From positions 1-58,787 of the forward strand of contig JAGANX010000059.1 in the NCBI GenBank assembly GCA_017623975.1: a DNA stretch of 58,787 nt. Reading direction: 5' to 3'. Below, piece after piece: positions 1 to 8,543 of the stretch (its first letter is position 1; each line of letters starts with the position of its first letter). Source of the DNA: Clostridia bacterium (lineage in GTDB: Bacteria; Bacillota; Clostridia; Oscillospirales; CAG-272). The notes beneath the pieces were generated by a model. That model did no database searches and had not been told where the DNA came from. It saw only the letters and a list, made by a program, of their open reading frames with translations. Position numbers and translations under genes: made by a program.

Positions 1-218
1 CATTCGGGAGTTAGATTATGCTGCTGAAAGGATTTTGAAGACCAAAAGCCATACATATCAACCTGATCCTCTTCCCAAATTATAGAATATATACTGGGAT
101 TTGTAGGCTCGGCAAATTCAATTTTAAGCTTATATTCGCAAATTTCTCCATTTTTTATTTTGATAAGTTCTTCGTTAGCAATCTTATTTTCAGTTTCTAT
201 TTTTAAATTTCCTAACAT
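1..218 (-). CDS. 5' end of an unidentified CDS, truncated by the window edge
   Basis: The first 72 codons read leftwards from ATG at 218, with GGGAG ten bases upstream, and continue past base 1. A good promoter lies 40 bases upstream (259-287). There is no signal peptide. Residues about 53-60 read DMYGFWSS, which loosely recalls the N-terminal beta-sandwich of alpha-galactosidase-type glycoside hydrolases. That is a weak resemblance, and too little of the protein is visible to name it. Confidence 0.6.
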   Translation of the reverse strand, partial: MLGNLKIETENKIANEELIKIKNGEICEYKLKIEFAEPTNPSIYSIIWEEDQVDMYGFWSSKSFQQHNLTPE

Positions 219-258
219 AGCGTAGTTGCTCCCTTTTTACGAAAAATTCTATATCGTA

Positions 259-287
259 ATTATACCATAAATCTGTAAAAAAAGCAA
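259..287 (-). promoter_or_regulatory. Promoter of the truncated left-edge gene
   Basis: On the minus strand, TTGCTT (287-282), a 17-base spacer and a perfect TATAAT (264-259), 40 bases before the ATG at 218. Confidence 0.7.
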
Positions 288-379
288 CCAAAATATCAAT
301 TTTTCAAAAGTCACTTGAATTGCATTAAAATGCTTTATATTAGAAATTTGAACACCACAAAAATCTAAATAGGCATAAG

Positions 380-417
380 AAAAGCCCAAACCGAACAAGT
401 TCGATTTGGGTTTTTCT
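380..417 (-). terminator. Terminator of tRNA-Ser
   Basis: Stem CCCAAA/TTTGGG continued by CGAA/TTCG across one mismatch, with a 4-base loop (385-410). T-runs lie on both strands. It starts directly after the encoded CCA of the tRNA. Confidence 0.8.
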
Positions 418-508
418 TGGCGGAGAATCAGAGATTCGAACTCTGGAACCGTGTTACCGGTTACACGATTTCCAATCGTGCGCCCTCGACCAACTAGGCG
501 AATTCTCC
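418..508 (-). tRNA. tRNA-Ser (anticodon GGA, reads UCC/UCU)
   Basis: Minus-strand cloverleaf with a perfect 7-bp acceptor stem (GGAGAAT at 508-502 with ATTCTCC at 428-422), discriminator G at 421 and an encoded CCA (420-418). The anticodon stem surrounds GGA (473-471). The variable arm is long, as in class II tRNAs, and the T-loop is TTCGAAT. A terminator follows. Confidence 0.95.
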
Positions 509-541
509 ATACTATTAAATTTAAAGGAATCGAGTATGTAC

Positions 542-591
542 GGTTGCACCACTTCCAATCGTGTGCCCTCGCACCTTACGCGAATTCTATA
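542..591 (-). pseudogene. Decayed partial copy of tRNA-Ser (5' half)
   Basis: About 50 bases match 459-508 of the neighbouring tRNA-Ser with a handful of substitutions and a one-base shift. They span the acceptor 5' strand, D-arm, anticodon arm (still GGA) and the start of the variable arm. The acceptor end is mutated and no 3' half (T-arm, acceptor 3' strand) is present, so it cannot fold as a tRNA. It lies immediately upstream of the intact gene, as expected for a partial tandem duplication or an old tRNA-targeted insertion scar. Confidence 0.7.
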
Positions 592-696
592 CAATATCAA
601 CTACGATTTTTCAATCGGTTTTCCAATTGCTCAAATAGTATAACACAATAGTTTTCAAAAATCAAGATGTTTTTTACATTTTTTATTATTTTTATA

Positions 697-734
697 AAAC
701 AAGCAAGCCACCCTTTAAAATGGTGGCTTGTTTG
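697..734 (-). terminator. Terminator of the pot operon
   Basis: Perfect 9-bp stem CAAGCCACC/GGTGGCTTG (704-712 with 722-730) around a 9-base loop, 19 bases after the potCD stop. Confidence 0.8.
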
Positions 735-748
735 CATTTAATTATACA

Positions 749-2977
749 TTATTTTTGAGTATTCCAATAAAGGCGTCTGCGTTTGCGCTTAATAATATAG
801 CAGTACACTCCAAAGGCGATTAGAGCCACTAAAATCACAGCACAGAAAATGTATATTCCGCCGCCGAAGGACTGAGAATCTACCTTTAATTCTTCCCATT
901 TTTGATTTAATGTAGCTCTTGATTCATCCTCTAAATCTCTATATGCATAAGTATTGAACATATCTTCAAGATTATCTTCAAGGACGTCATCATAAATAAC
1001 GAAGTAATCTCCCTCTTCGTCGATTATCATTTCTCCATTTTCGTCAAGGACGGGAATATAGCAGTCATCTTCGTCAAGCTTAGGCACTTCTTCACCATTT
1101 TCATCAAGCTTATACTCTATTTCATACTTACCCATGTTAATTTGGTAGCCCTCATTTTCAATAACTGCTTTATTTGGTGATGCGTAATAAATGTACTCTG
1201 CATTAGCAACCGCAGCTTCTTCACTAAGCATAAAGTTAATATACTCGTGGGCAAGGTCAACATTTTCAGCACTTGATGGGATACACATAGCATCTGCAAA
1301 AATGTTTGTTACAACCTCACCGTTCTTGCGTGGATAATAGAACCCAAGGTCCTCATTGTTTCCTATCATACATAAGCAGTCGCCTGCGTAGTATGCAGCA
1401 AGTGTAGCCTCGCCGCCCTCCATCTTGTTAAAGATTTCGTCCATTACATAGCTTTGTACCAATGGCTTTTGCTCTTTTAGGTATTCCTGAGCTTTTTTCC
1501 AATCCTCCTCCGTGGCATTATTTACATCAATGCCAAGAGCATACATAGCTGTTCCAAAAGCGTCACGTGGGTTATTGAATTGCAATATTTGACCCTTGTA
1601 CTTTTCGTCCCACAAAAGCTCCCAGCCAGCCTCACCTGCTTCTATTTTAGCAAGGTCATCGGGATGAAGCTTTTTACTGTTATAAATTATACCAATAACG
1701 CCATATGTGTACATAGCGGTATATTTTTCTTCTCCGTTATCATAGAACGGGTTACGGAATTGCTCCTTAATATTGGCATAATTAGGAATTTTATTTAGGT
1801 CGAGCTTTTGAAGCAAATTTTCGCTTTTAAGCCTTTGTATCATATAATCCGATGGGATAATGATATCGTAGCCCGTTGCACCGCTTTTAAGCTTTGCATA
1901 CAGGTCCTCATTGCTTGCATAGGTTGTATAGTTTACGCTTACATTTACACGCTCGCCTGTTTCTAAGAAATACTTTTCCTCATAATATTCCTCAAAGGCT
2001 CGGTTAACGTCTAATGTACCCTCGCCACCGTCAGAAATGTACTCACCCCAGTTATACACATTAAGAGTCAAGGTTTTTGTTCCTGCGGAAACGATAAGAA
2101 CAATGACTGTAATAATTCCTATAACACCAAATGCAGTACCAACTACTATTTTAGTTATCTTTTTTGCTTTTTTAGACATCTTCTCTCTGCTTTTATCAGA
2201 GGTCAAATTTGAAAGCAACAAAAGAACTAAAATTGACACAAAAATAAGTGTTGACAGCGCATACATATCAGGTGTTACGCGCTTTTTAGTCATTGAATAA
2301 ATTCTTATAGGCAAGGTTTCAAATCCTGAACCTATTGTAAAATAGCTAATAACAAAATCATCAAGAGACAGTGTAAACGCCATAATCAAGCCTGATACAA
2401 CACCCGGTAAAATAGCAGGAAGCTCAACCTTAAAAAACGATTGTAACGGTGTACAGCCAAGGTCCTGCGCCGCCTCCGGCAAGGACTTGTCCATCTGCTT
2501 AAACTTTGGCAAAACGGACAAAATCACATATGGCAAATTAAAGGTAACGTGGGCAATTAAAACCGTACCAAATCCAAGATAAGATTTCGAGCCCAATATT
2601 CCGCCTACAAAGACGAATAAAAGCATCATTGAAATACCAACAACAATTTCAGGGTTTATCATTGGTATTTTTGTAACAGACATAATGCTGCTCTTTAAAT
2701 GCTTGTTACGCATTTTGTGTATTCCGTACGCCGCCATAGTACCGATGACTGTGGCTATTAAAGAAGACAAAATTGCTAACAAGAGTGTGTTTTTAAGTGC
2801 ATCAAGCGTTGCGGCATCGCTGAAAAGCTCACCATACCACTTGAAAGAAAAGCCTTCAAAATTGCTGGTGCTGTTTGATGAGTTAAACGAAAACAGTATA
2901 AGCACCGCAATTGGCATATAAAGGAATATAAAGGCAAGGATAATATAGATGTTGCCGAAAATTGTTCTTTTCTTCAT
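749..2977 (-). CDS. potCD: Polyamine ABC transporter: permease PotC fused to binding protein PotD
   Basis: A 742-residue protein joining two subunits of the spermidine/putrescine importer. Residues 1-265 are a six-helix PotC permease with the EAA loop near 168 (PEAAQDLG). Residues 273-298 form an extra helix that would take the chain outside. Residues about 302-705 are a PotD-type solute-binding protein (starts TLTLNVYNWGEYIS) with an acidic insert carrying three DENGE/DEEGD repeats near 645-680. A last helix lies at about 715-737, followed by a basic tail. The predicted topology keeps the binding domain extracytoplasmic and tethered at both ends. The start is ATG at 2977, overlapping the potB stop as ATGA. 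M267 (2179) is preceded only by a weak GAGAGAAG and looks like the relic start of a once separate potD. PotD normally is a separate lipoprotein. No lipobox is seen here. Confidence 0.93.
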   Translation of the reverse strand: MKKRTIFGNIYIILAFIFLYMPIAVLILFSFNSSNSTSNFEGFSFKWYGELFSDAATLDALKNTLLLAILSSLIATVIGTMAAYGIHKMRNKHLKSSIMSVTKIPMINPEIVVGISMMLLFVFVGGILGSKSYLGFGTVLIAHVTFNLPYVILSVLPKFKQMDKSLPEAAQDLGCTPLQSFFKVELPAILPGVVSGLIMAFTLSLDDFVISYFTIGSGFETLPIRIYSMTKKRVTPDMYALSTLIFVSILVLLLLSNLTSDKSREKMSKKAKKITKIVVGTAFGVIGIITVIVLIVSAGTKTLTLNVYNWGEYISDGGEGTLDVNRAFEEYYEEKYFLETGERVNVSVNYTTYASNEDLYAKLKSGATGYDIIIPSDYMIQRLKSENLLQKLDLNKIPNYANIKEQFRNPFYDNGEEKYTAMYTYGVIGIIYNSKKLHPDDLAKIEAGEAGWELLWDEKYKGQILQFNNPRDAFGTAMYALGIDVNNATEEDWKKAQEYLKEQKPLVQSYVMDEIFNKMEGGEATLAAYYAGDCLCMIGNNEDLGFYYPRKNGEVVTNIFADAMCIPSSAENVDLAHEYINFMLSEEAAVANAEYIYYASPNKAVIENEGYQINMGKYEIEYKLDENGEEVPKLDEDDCYIPVLDENGEMIIDEEGDYFVIYDDVLEDNLEDMFNTYAYRDLEDESRATLNQKWEELKVDSQSFGGGIYIFCAVILVALIAFGVYCYIIKRKRRRLYWNTQK

Positions 2978-3813
2978 ACTACAACACCCCCGTCATCTTC
3001 GCCTGCGTACCTATTCATTATAGCCATGCTCACAAGAATAATGAGCATAAGCACGAATGACATAGCGGCACCTAAATTATAGTCGTAAGCGGTTTGGAAC
3101 TGTCGCTCAATAGTATCACCAATCAAGTCAAAGTTACCGCCGCCAAGCTTTTGGGAAATGTAGAAGGTACTGATAGACGGCACAAATACCATTGTAACGC
3201 CTGAAACAATATCCGACATACTGAGTGGGAAAACAACCTTAGTTAAAACACGCAATGGGCTACAACCAAGGTCTGCTGCCGCTTCAAGCAATTTAGGGTC
3301 GATTTTACTAATAACCGAGTGAAGCGGAATTATCATATACGGTAAATAATTATATACCATACCGAGTATAACCGCACCCGATGTGTTTATCATATGAAGC
3401 GGTGGTATTTCCAAGCCGAAAATACCCATAAGTACAGAATTAATAATACCCGTGTCCTCCAAAAGTGCCATCCAAGAATACGTACGAATCAAGAAATTAA
3501 GCCACTGCGGAAGCATAACAAGCATAATTAAAACCTTTTGTGTTTTTGGCTTTGCTTTTGCCATAAAATACGCGATAGGATAAGCAATTATCAAGCATAT
3601 AACCGTTGCTAAAAACGCAAAGCAAAGGCTACGTAAAAAAACCTCTAAATAGCTTGCTTGAAATATTGCCCCGATATTTGAGAAGGTGAAGCTACCGTTT
3701 TTATCCGTGAAGGCGTAATAAACGACAAAAAGTAAGGGGGCAATAATGAATAGCACTGCCCATACAACGTGTGGCGCAGCTGCCGCCCTTTGCATAAAAC
3801 TCTTTTTTGTCAC
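2974..3813 (-). CDS. potB: Polyamine ABC transporter permease PotB
   Basis: Inner-membrane permease partner of PotC. Six hydrophobic segments and the cytoplasmic EAA loop (LEAAADLGCSPL) that docks on PotA. I chose GTG at 3813, five bases after the potA stop, because GGAGGAAG sits just upstream and the longer frame (to 3885) would overlap potA by 68 bases. ATG at 3795 is the alternative. It ends in an ATGA overlap with potCD, so translation is probably coupled. Confidence 0.92.
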   Translation of the reverse strand: MTKKSFMQRAAAAPHVVWAVLFIIAPLLFVVYYAFTDKNGSFTFSNIGAIFQASYLEVFLRSLCFAFLATVICLIIAYPIAYFMAKAKPKTQKVLIMLVMLPQWLNFLIRTYSWMALLEDTGIINSVLMGIFGLEIPPLHMINTSGAVILGMVYNYLPYMIIPLHSVISKIDPKLLEAAADLGCSPLRVLTKVVFPLSMSDIVSGVTMVFVPSISTFYISQKLGGGNFDLIGDTIERQFQTAYDYNLGAAMSFVLMLIILVSMAIMNRYAGEDDGGVVV

Positions 3814-3817
3814 TTTC

Positions 3818-4939
3818 TTACTCTTCCTCCTCGCTGATATCAGATAATCTATCAAGCTCATCACTGAAGGATGAGTAGTCACCAAACTGTCCTGAATACT
3901 CAGAACGCTTCATAATATGGATAGCATCCGGCTCAATGTAAATACCGATTTTTTGATTAGGCTCAACATAGTCCGTTGATTGTATCATCCATTTAAAGTT
4001 ATTAATGTTGACAATTATCTCATAATGAACGCCCTTAAAGGTAACGGAGGTAACAACGCCTGTGAGCATACCCTTTTCAGGCGGGACAACATCCACGTCC
4101 TCAGGGCGGACAACAACGTCAACACGTTCATTCTTTTCAAAGCCCTTATCAAGACACTCAAAAATATGTCCTGAAAATTTAGCCTTATAGTCATCAAGCA
4201 TAACACCGTCAATTATGTTACTCTCACCGATAAAGTCAGCTACAAAAGCATTTTCCGGCTCGTTGTAAATATCGGTAGGTGTACCGATTTGCTGTATCTT
4301 ACCGTCTGCCATGACAACCACAGTGTCTGACATAGAAAGAGCCTCCTCTTGGTCGTGGGTGACGTATATAAATGTAATGCCTGTTTTTCTTTGTATATTT
4401 TTAAGCTCGTTCTGCATATCCTTACGAAGCTTTAAGTCAAGCGCACCCAAGGGTTCATCAAGCAAAAGCACCTTCGGCTTATTAATCAAGGCGCGGGCAA
4501 TAGCCACACGCTGCTGCTGACCGCCCGAAAGCAGGTTAACATCTCTTTTTTCAAAGCCCTTTAAGTTTACCATAGCGAGCATTTCTTCAACTCTGTTATA
4601 TATTTCTTCTTCCGATATCTTGTTCAATCTAAGAGCAAAAGCAATGTTTTCATAAACATTCAAATGCGGAAACAAAGCATATTTTTGAAATACGGTGTTT
4701 ACATGGCGCTTGTATGCAGGAATATCGTTAATTTTAACGCCCTCAAATACCACATCTCCTGTATCCGGAGTAACAAAGCCGGCTATTATACGCAAGGTTG
4801 TAGTCTTACCGCATCCGCTTGGACCTAAAAGTGTCATAAATTCCTTTTCATGCACGTCAAGGTTGATATGGTCAAGAATAACCTCACCGTCATAGGACTT
4901 AGCTACATTCTTTAACTCTATGATCTTTTTTTCGTTCAT
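3818..4939 (-). CDS. potA: Polyamine ABC transporter ATPase PotA
   Basis: Cytoplasmic ATPase that powers polyamine import. Walker A GPSGCGKT at residues 39-46, signature LSGGQQQR with [11 protein letters not shown] behind it, H-loop in [11 protein letters not shown], and a C-terminal TOBE-type regulatory domain from about 245 to 350. Its 373 residues are normal for the family. The start ATG at 4939 has GGGGAGAG five bases upstream. First gene of potA-potB-potCD, driven by the promoter at 5020-5048. The polyamine specificity comes from the PotD domain downstream. Confidence 0.95.
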   Translation of the reverse strand: MNEKKIIELKNVAKSYDGEVILDHINLDVHEKEFMTLLGPSGCGKTTTLRIIAGFVTPDTGDVVFEGVKINDIPAYKRHVNTVFQKYALFPHLNVYENIAFALRLNKISEEEIYNRVEEMLAMVNLKGFEKRDVNLLSGGQQQRVAIARALINKPKVLLLDEPLGALDLKLRKDMQNELKNIQRKTGITFIYVTHDQEEALSMSDTVVVMADGKIQQIGTPTDIYNEPENAFVADFIGESNIIDGVMLDDYKAKFSGHIFECLDKGFEKNERVDVVVRPEDVDVVPPEKGMLTGVVTSVTFKGVHYEIIVNINNFKWMIQSTDYVEPNQKIGIYIEPDAIHIMKRSEYSGQFGDYSSFSDELDRLSDISEEEE

Positions 4940-5019
4940 TTCTCTCCCCGTTCTTTCATAGATTTGATCTAAATCGGCAATGCCCCTTTGCGATTGTCGA
5001 ATAATGATAAATCAATTGC

Positions 5020-5048
5020 ATTATAGCAGATAATTAGCAGTTCTGCAA
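5020..5048 (-). promoter_or_regulatory. Promoter of the pot operon
   Basis: TTGCAG (5048-5043), 17-base spacer, perfect TATAAT (5025-5020), about 80 bases before potA. No riboswitch-like fold was recognised in the leader. Confidence 0.7.
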
Positions 5049-5105
5049 TAGTTACGGGTAAAAAAATTTTACAATTTTAATTAAAATTCACACGCGCACG
5101 CATAT

Positions 5106-5681
5106 TTATACATTTGAAAAGCACAGCTCCACCAAGAGAAAAACAGAAATTACAAAAAGAGACATACTGGCTGATAAAACGATTTGGATATAAACTGCCA
5201 CAAGCCACATAAGAATTGCACCTATGAAGGAAACAAATTTTGACAGCTTTTCAGCCACTCCCCCCGACAAAAAACATAAAAACACGTTTTTCAGTATCCC
5301 GCCGCCGTCTAAAATTGATATAGGATATAGGTTCATAAGTGCAAGAGAAATATTGCATATTTGAAAGAACCTAAAAACATCACCTTGAAGGTGAAAAAGC
5401 GATACTATAAGGGCTGATAAAAGATTGAAAATTATTCCGCCTGCCTGCACAAGCATTTCCTGCTTATACGATAAGCCGCTTTTGTCATAGGAAAGGCACA
5501 GGCGAAATGCACCGAAACGAATTTTTTTCATCCCTGCCCCTGTGATTTTTGCAAAGAAAATGTGCCCCGCCTCGTGAATTATGTAGCTGAAAATCAGCAC
5601 AAAGGGGTGAGGGGATGTTCCCAGAGAAAAAAGAGTAAAAACCGATGCAATTACCCCTATTTTTTCACTAATTCTGTTCAT
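5106..5681 (-). CDS. M50-family membrane metalloprotease, SpoIVFB-like
   Basis: Multi-pass membrane protein of 191 residues with the zinc-binding HEAGH at 36-40 and, about 80 residues later, the third-ligand motif NLYPISILDGG. Both are diagnostic of site-2 type intramembrane proteases. The size fits the minimal SpoIVFB core without a CBS domain. SpoIVFB releases pro-sigma-K during sporulation in Bacillus, and this is the nearest familiar relative, but the substrate here is unknown. It lies five bases after a small membrane-anchored gene that could be a partner. Only a weak AAGG precedes the start, so coupled translation is likely. Confidence 0.85.
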   Translation of the reverse strand: MNRISEKIGVIASVFTLFSLGTSPHPFVLIFSYIIHEAGHIFFAKITGAGMKKIRFGAFRLCLSYDKSGLSYKQEMLVQAGGIIFNLLSALIVSLFHLQGDVFRFFQICNISLALMNLYPISILDGGGILKNVFLCFLSGGVAEKLSKFVSFIGAILMWLVAVYIQIVLSASMSLFVISVFLLVELCFSNV

Positions 5682-5686
5682 TTGTA

Positions 5687-6025
5687 TCAGCCTTTTACAA
5701 GGTCGAATTCATTATCGTACATTTTTTGAGAATTTCCCTTTATTTTCGCCCTGTTATTCGACACAAAAATGCATTTTTCCTCTATGATATTTAAAGGGGA
5801 ATATTGTCGAAAATCGTACACTCCCTCGGACATTTTACATTTTTCTTCATTTTTATTTTCTTCAAGACTGATTTCATTAACCACCGCTTTGATTTCTTCT
5901 TGCTCCTGCCAAAACCTTTCAACACCTTCTTCAAATTTTGAATGTACCATAACTATTGAAATTACGGTTAAGGCAAAGAACAGCGTAAGCACCTTAAACA
6001 CCTCGCAAATATCTTTTTTGTTCAT
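5687..6025 (-). CDS. Small membrane-anchored protein, unknown function
   Basis: 112 residues: a short cytoplasmic start, one transmembrane helix (about 11-28) and a charged extracytoplasmic tail rich in Glu and Lys with a single Cys pair spaced far apart. GAGGAGAG lies a few bases before ATG 6025. I do not recognise a family. It is the first gene of a two-gene unit with the M50 protease and could be a regulator or substrate of it, by analogy with SpoIVFA and BofA. That idea rests on position and topology only. Confidence 0.7.
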   Translation of the reverse strand: MNKKDICEVFKVLTLFFALTVISIVMVHSKFEEGVERFWQEQEEIKAVVNEISLEENKNEEKCKMSEGVYDFRQYSPLNIIEEKCIFVSNNRAKIKGNSQKMYDNEFDLVKG

Positions 6026-6063
6026 TTTCTCTCCTCTAAATTTTTATTTACATAGGTATTATA

Positions 6064-6092
6064 TTGATTTTTGCTTCTTTGTATGTTAAAAT
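6064..6092 (+). promoter_or_regulatory. Promoter of rarA
   Basis: TTGATT (6064-6069), 17-base spacer, TAAAAT (6087-6092), 30 bases before the rarA ATG, in the gap shared with the divergent 6025 gene. Confidence 0.65.
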
Positions 6093-6121
6093 TAAATTAG
6101 TAATTTTTGACGAGGTATAAA

Positions 6122-7357
6122 ATGAATACAAAGCCGTTGGCAGAGCTTTTGCGTCCCTCCTCTTTTTCCCAGGTTGCGGGGCAAAGCCACTTAGTTTCCC
6201 CGCGCGGAGTTATTACAAGAATGTTGGGCTCGGGCAGAATTTCCAATATGATATTTTTCGGTCCTCCCGGCACAGGAAAGACAACTGTCGCTAACATAAT
6301 CGCGAAAAACTCCGGTATGGAGCTTTTCCGCCTTAATGCTACAACCGCTTCTTTGTCTGATGTGAAGGAGGTTATTGCAAAGGCTGACTCTGTTTTTTCT
6401 ACTAAGGGCATTTTGCTCTATCTTGATGAAATTCAATATTTCAACAGAAAACAGCAGCAATCTCTTTTGGAATTTATTGAGGATGGCCGTGTTACTCTAA
6501 TTGCCTCCACTACGGAAAACCCTTATTTTGCTATATATGATGCGTTAATTTCCCGTTGCTCAGTGTTTGAGTTTAAGCATGTTTCAGCATTGGAAATCGT
6601 TCCTGTTTTAAAGCGTGCTTTGGATGCTTTGAATACAGAAACAGGTTTAAATAAAAAAGCAGACGACACTGCTCTTGAATTTTTAGCAGCCTGCTCAGGC
6701 GGTGATGTGCGCCACGCATTAACGCTTTTTGACGGTGCCTATTTTGCAAGCGATACTGAAATTACCGAGGATATAGCAAGGGAATTTATTCCATCTGTCA
6801 GTGCAGGAATGTTTGACAGGGACAGTGATGTACACCATAATCTTTTGTCAGGCTTGCAAAAATCAATTCGTGGCTCTGACCCGGACGGGGCTGTATTTTA
6901 CCTTGCGAGGCTTTTAGAGGGTGGAGATATACTTTCCGCTTGCAGAAGGCTGCAAGTTATCGCAAGCGAGGATATCGGTCTTGCTTATCCCCAAGCAGCG
7001 CAAATCACATATGCACTTTGCCAAAGCGCCCGTGAGCTGGGCTTACCTGAGGCAAGGATACCTTTGGCAAATTGTGCTATAATGCTGGCAACCGCACCAA
7101 AATCAAACTCCGCTTATATGGCAATCGCTAAGGCAAGTGAGGATATTAAAAACGGCAAAGGACAAGAAACTCCCTTGCATTTACAAGCGCCCTTATTCAA
7201 GGGCTATAAATACCCCCACGACTATCCTAATTCTTATGTTGACCAGCAGTATTTGCCAAATGACCTAAAAAATGCAAAATACTATGAATACGGAAACAAT
7301 AAAACAGAACAAGCGGCAAAATCTTATTGGGAGAGCATAAAGGGGAAGAAGGCATAA
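6122..7357 (+). CDS. rarA: Replication-associated recombination ATPase RarA (MgsA)
   Basis: Clamp-loader-like AAA+ ATPase acting at stalled or single-stranded DNA. Walker A GPPGTGKT at residues 47-54, Walker B LYLDEIQYF, sensor ASTTENPYF, arginine-finger SRC, then the helical and tetramerisation domains with the conserved KGYKYPHDYPN near the C-terminus. 411 residues, normal length. ATG 6122 is preferred over the upstream TTG at 6107 because GAGGT lies just before it. The last codons and the stop lie in a 57-base segment that is repeated downstream (7423-7479). Confidence 0.96.
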   Translation: MNTKPLAELLRPSSFSQVAGQSHLVSPRGVITRMLGSGRISNMIFFGPPGTGKTTVANIIAKNSGMELFRLNATTASLSDVKEVIAKADSVFSTKGILLYLDEIQYFNRKQQQSLLEFIEDGRVTLIASTTENPYFAIYDALISRCSVFEFKHVSALEIVPVLKRALDALNTETGLNKKADDTALEFLAACSGGDVRHALTLFDGAYFASDTEITEDIAREFIPSVSAGMFDRDSDVHHNLLSGLQKSIRGSDPDGAVFYLARLLEGGDILSACRRLQVIASEDIGLAYPQAAQITYALCQSARELGLPEARIPLANCAIMLATAPKSNSAYMAIAKASEDIKNGKGQETPLHLQAPLFKGYKYPHDYPNSYVDQQYLPNDLKNAKYYEYGNNKTEQAAKSYWESIKGKKA

Positions 7358-7479
7358 CTTTTTTGTTTTTTCACTCCTTCCGTCACGCAAGCGTGCCACC
7401 TCCCTCTCTGATGGAGGCTATGACAAGCGGCAAAATCTTATTGGGAGAGTATAAAAGTAAGAAAGGCATAGCTTTTTGT
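7309..7479 (+). repeat. Direct repeat of the rarA 3' end around a hairpin-bearing insert
   Basis: 7309-7365 (last rarA codons, stop and 8 bases beyond) recurs at 7423-7479. The first 27 bases are identical and the rest differs at a few positions. The insert 7366-7422 contains CACGC-aag-CGTG and CCTC...GAGG pairings. The same architecture is seen at 58155-58514. Confidence 0.85.
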
Positions 7480-7492
7480 TTAACAAAATTTT

Positions 7493-7523
7493 AAAGACGC
7501 AGGTAGGAAAGCCTGCGTCTTTT
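7493..7523. terminator. Bidirectional terminator between rarA and the 7527 lipoprotein
   Basis: Perfect GACGCAGG/CCTGCGTC stem (7496-7503 with 7512-7519) extended by AAA/TTT, with T-runs on both strands. Confidence 0.85.
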
Positions 7524-7526
7524 GTT

Positions 7527-8444
7527 TTATTTTTCTTTGTACTCACTGATTTTTAACGTAACATCGTTTCTCGGCATTATAAATTTGTATTCATATATGC
7601 CCTCACTCTCCATATATAGATAATCAAGGACATTAATTTCGCAATCTGCATCCAAATAAAGAAGCACATTTGAATAAAGTGTAACTCTTTCTCCTTCTCG
7701 GTAATAATTGTCCGCTATTGTACGAAGTATACCATCTCTATCCTCTATATTTAGATAATGCCAATCATCACCCCAAGAGGTACCAATAAGATAGGCTTTT
7801 ACGGTAGCATCCTCGCTTGGCATTACAAATTGCCACTCACCGTAGTCTGTTTCTTCAATTTTCACTCCGTTTAACTTTAATAATATTTCAGCATCAAGAA
7901 TGTCCACAGAAGAAGAAATTTTTATAGTTTCACCCGCTGTATATTCGCCCGAAAATGTATCTTCAAACAATCGAACACAATCTTTTTCAGGCTCAAAGGT
8001 TAAGTTGTAAGTAGGGGGTGCTAACATTCCACCGCCAACCGTCAAAGAGAGTACAGAATTTTGTGGCGGCATTATAAATTCTTGCTCGTTATATATAAAG
8101 CGTCCGTTTTCATCTTTCACAGACTTTTGTGGACCTACGCTCTCACCGTTTAATTTCACCACTACTGATGCATCCATTAAAATGTGAGTCTTTACTATTA
8201 CCTTTTCTCCCGCCTTATAGGATTTTTTCAAAGGCTCATACAATAAACCTTTGTGTTCTTCCTCAACGGTAAGAGCATATTCGCCCTCGGGAATTTCGTC
8301 TTTTTTATCAGGTTGTTCGGTTGAGCTGTCGGTTTTTAGGCTTTCCTTTGACCCGTTATCTTCTACCGTTTCATTATCAGAGCAAGAAACAAGCAAAGAT
8401 GCAAATAACAAAAGCGACAATGCTAATATAAATAATTTTTTCAT
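7527..8444 (-). CDS. Lipoprotein with three related beta-rich repeats
   Basis: Predicted surface lipoprotein of 305 residues. ATG 8444 is chosen because AAGGAGGT sits seven bases upstream and it begins directly with the signal peptide MKKLFILALSLLLF and lipobox LVSC (Cys21). After an acidic and Ser/Thr-rich linker come three units of about 70 residues, each with GE(K/T/R)(V/I) near the start and a closing F(I/V)MP plus (D/N)(A/V)T/V motif. This F-x-MP-x-x-D-V-T ending is typical of the InlB-B/Flg_new type of bacterial surface repeat. No catalytic motif. Single gene between terminators. The role is unknown, perhaps adhesion or cell-wall contact. Confidence 0.85.
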   Translation of the reverse strand: MKKLFILALSLLLFASLLVSCSDNETVEDNGSKESLKTDSSTEQPDKKDEIPEGEYALTVEEEHKGLLYEPLKKSYKAGEKVIVKTHILMDASVVVKLNGESVGPQKSVKDENGRFIYNEQEFIMPPQNSVLSLTVGGGMLAPPTYNLTFEPEKDCVRLFEDTFSGEYTAGETIKISSSVDILDAEILLKLNGVKIEETDYGEWQFVMPSEDATVKAYLIGTSWGDDWHYLNIEDRDGILRTIADNYYREGERVTLYSNVLLYLDADCEINVLDYLYMESEGIYEYKFIMPRNDVTLKISEYKEK

Positions 8445-8514
8445 TATTTGTACCTCCTTTTTATCCCTCACTTATATAGACGGTTTTTATACCGAAAGGT
8501 TACACTTAATTAAG

Positions 8515-8538
8515 AAAAAAGGTGGGCAAGCCCACCTT
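8515..8538 (-). terminator. Terminator of the 8544 membrane protein gene
   Basis: GGTGGG-caag-CCCACC (8521-8536) followed on the minus strand by a run of T. Confidence 0.8.
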
Positions 8539-8543
8539 AAAAC

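Noticed and set aside
542..591. A second functional tRNA-Ser
   Set aside because: It has no T-arm or acceptor 3' strand, and the acceptor 5' end is mutated.
406..651. An 81-codon frame over the tRNA-Ser region
   Set aside because: It runs through the tRNA and its decayed copy. No ribosome site and no protein family.
3814..3885. Upstream start for potB at 3885
   Set aside because: It would overlap potA by 68 bases. GTG 3813 has GGAGGAAG immediately before it.
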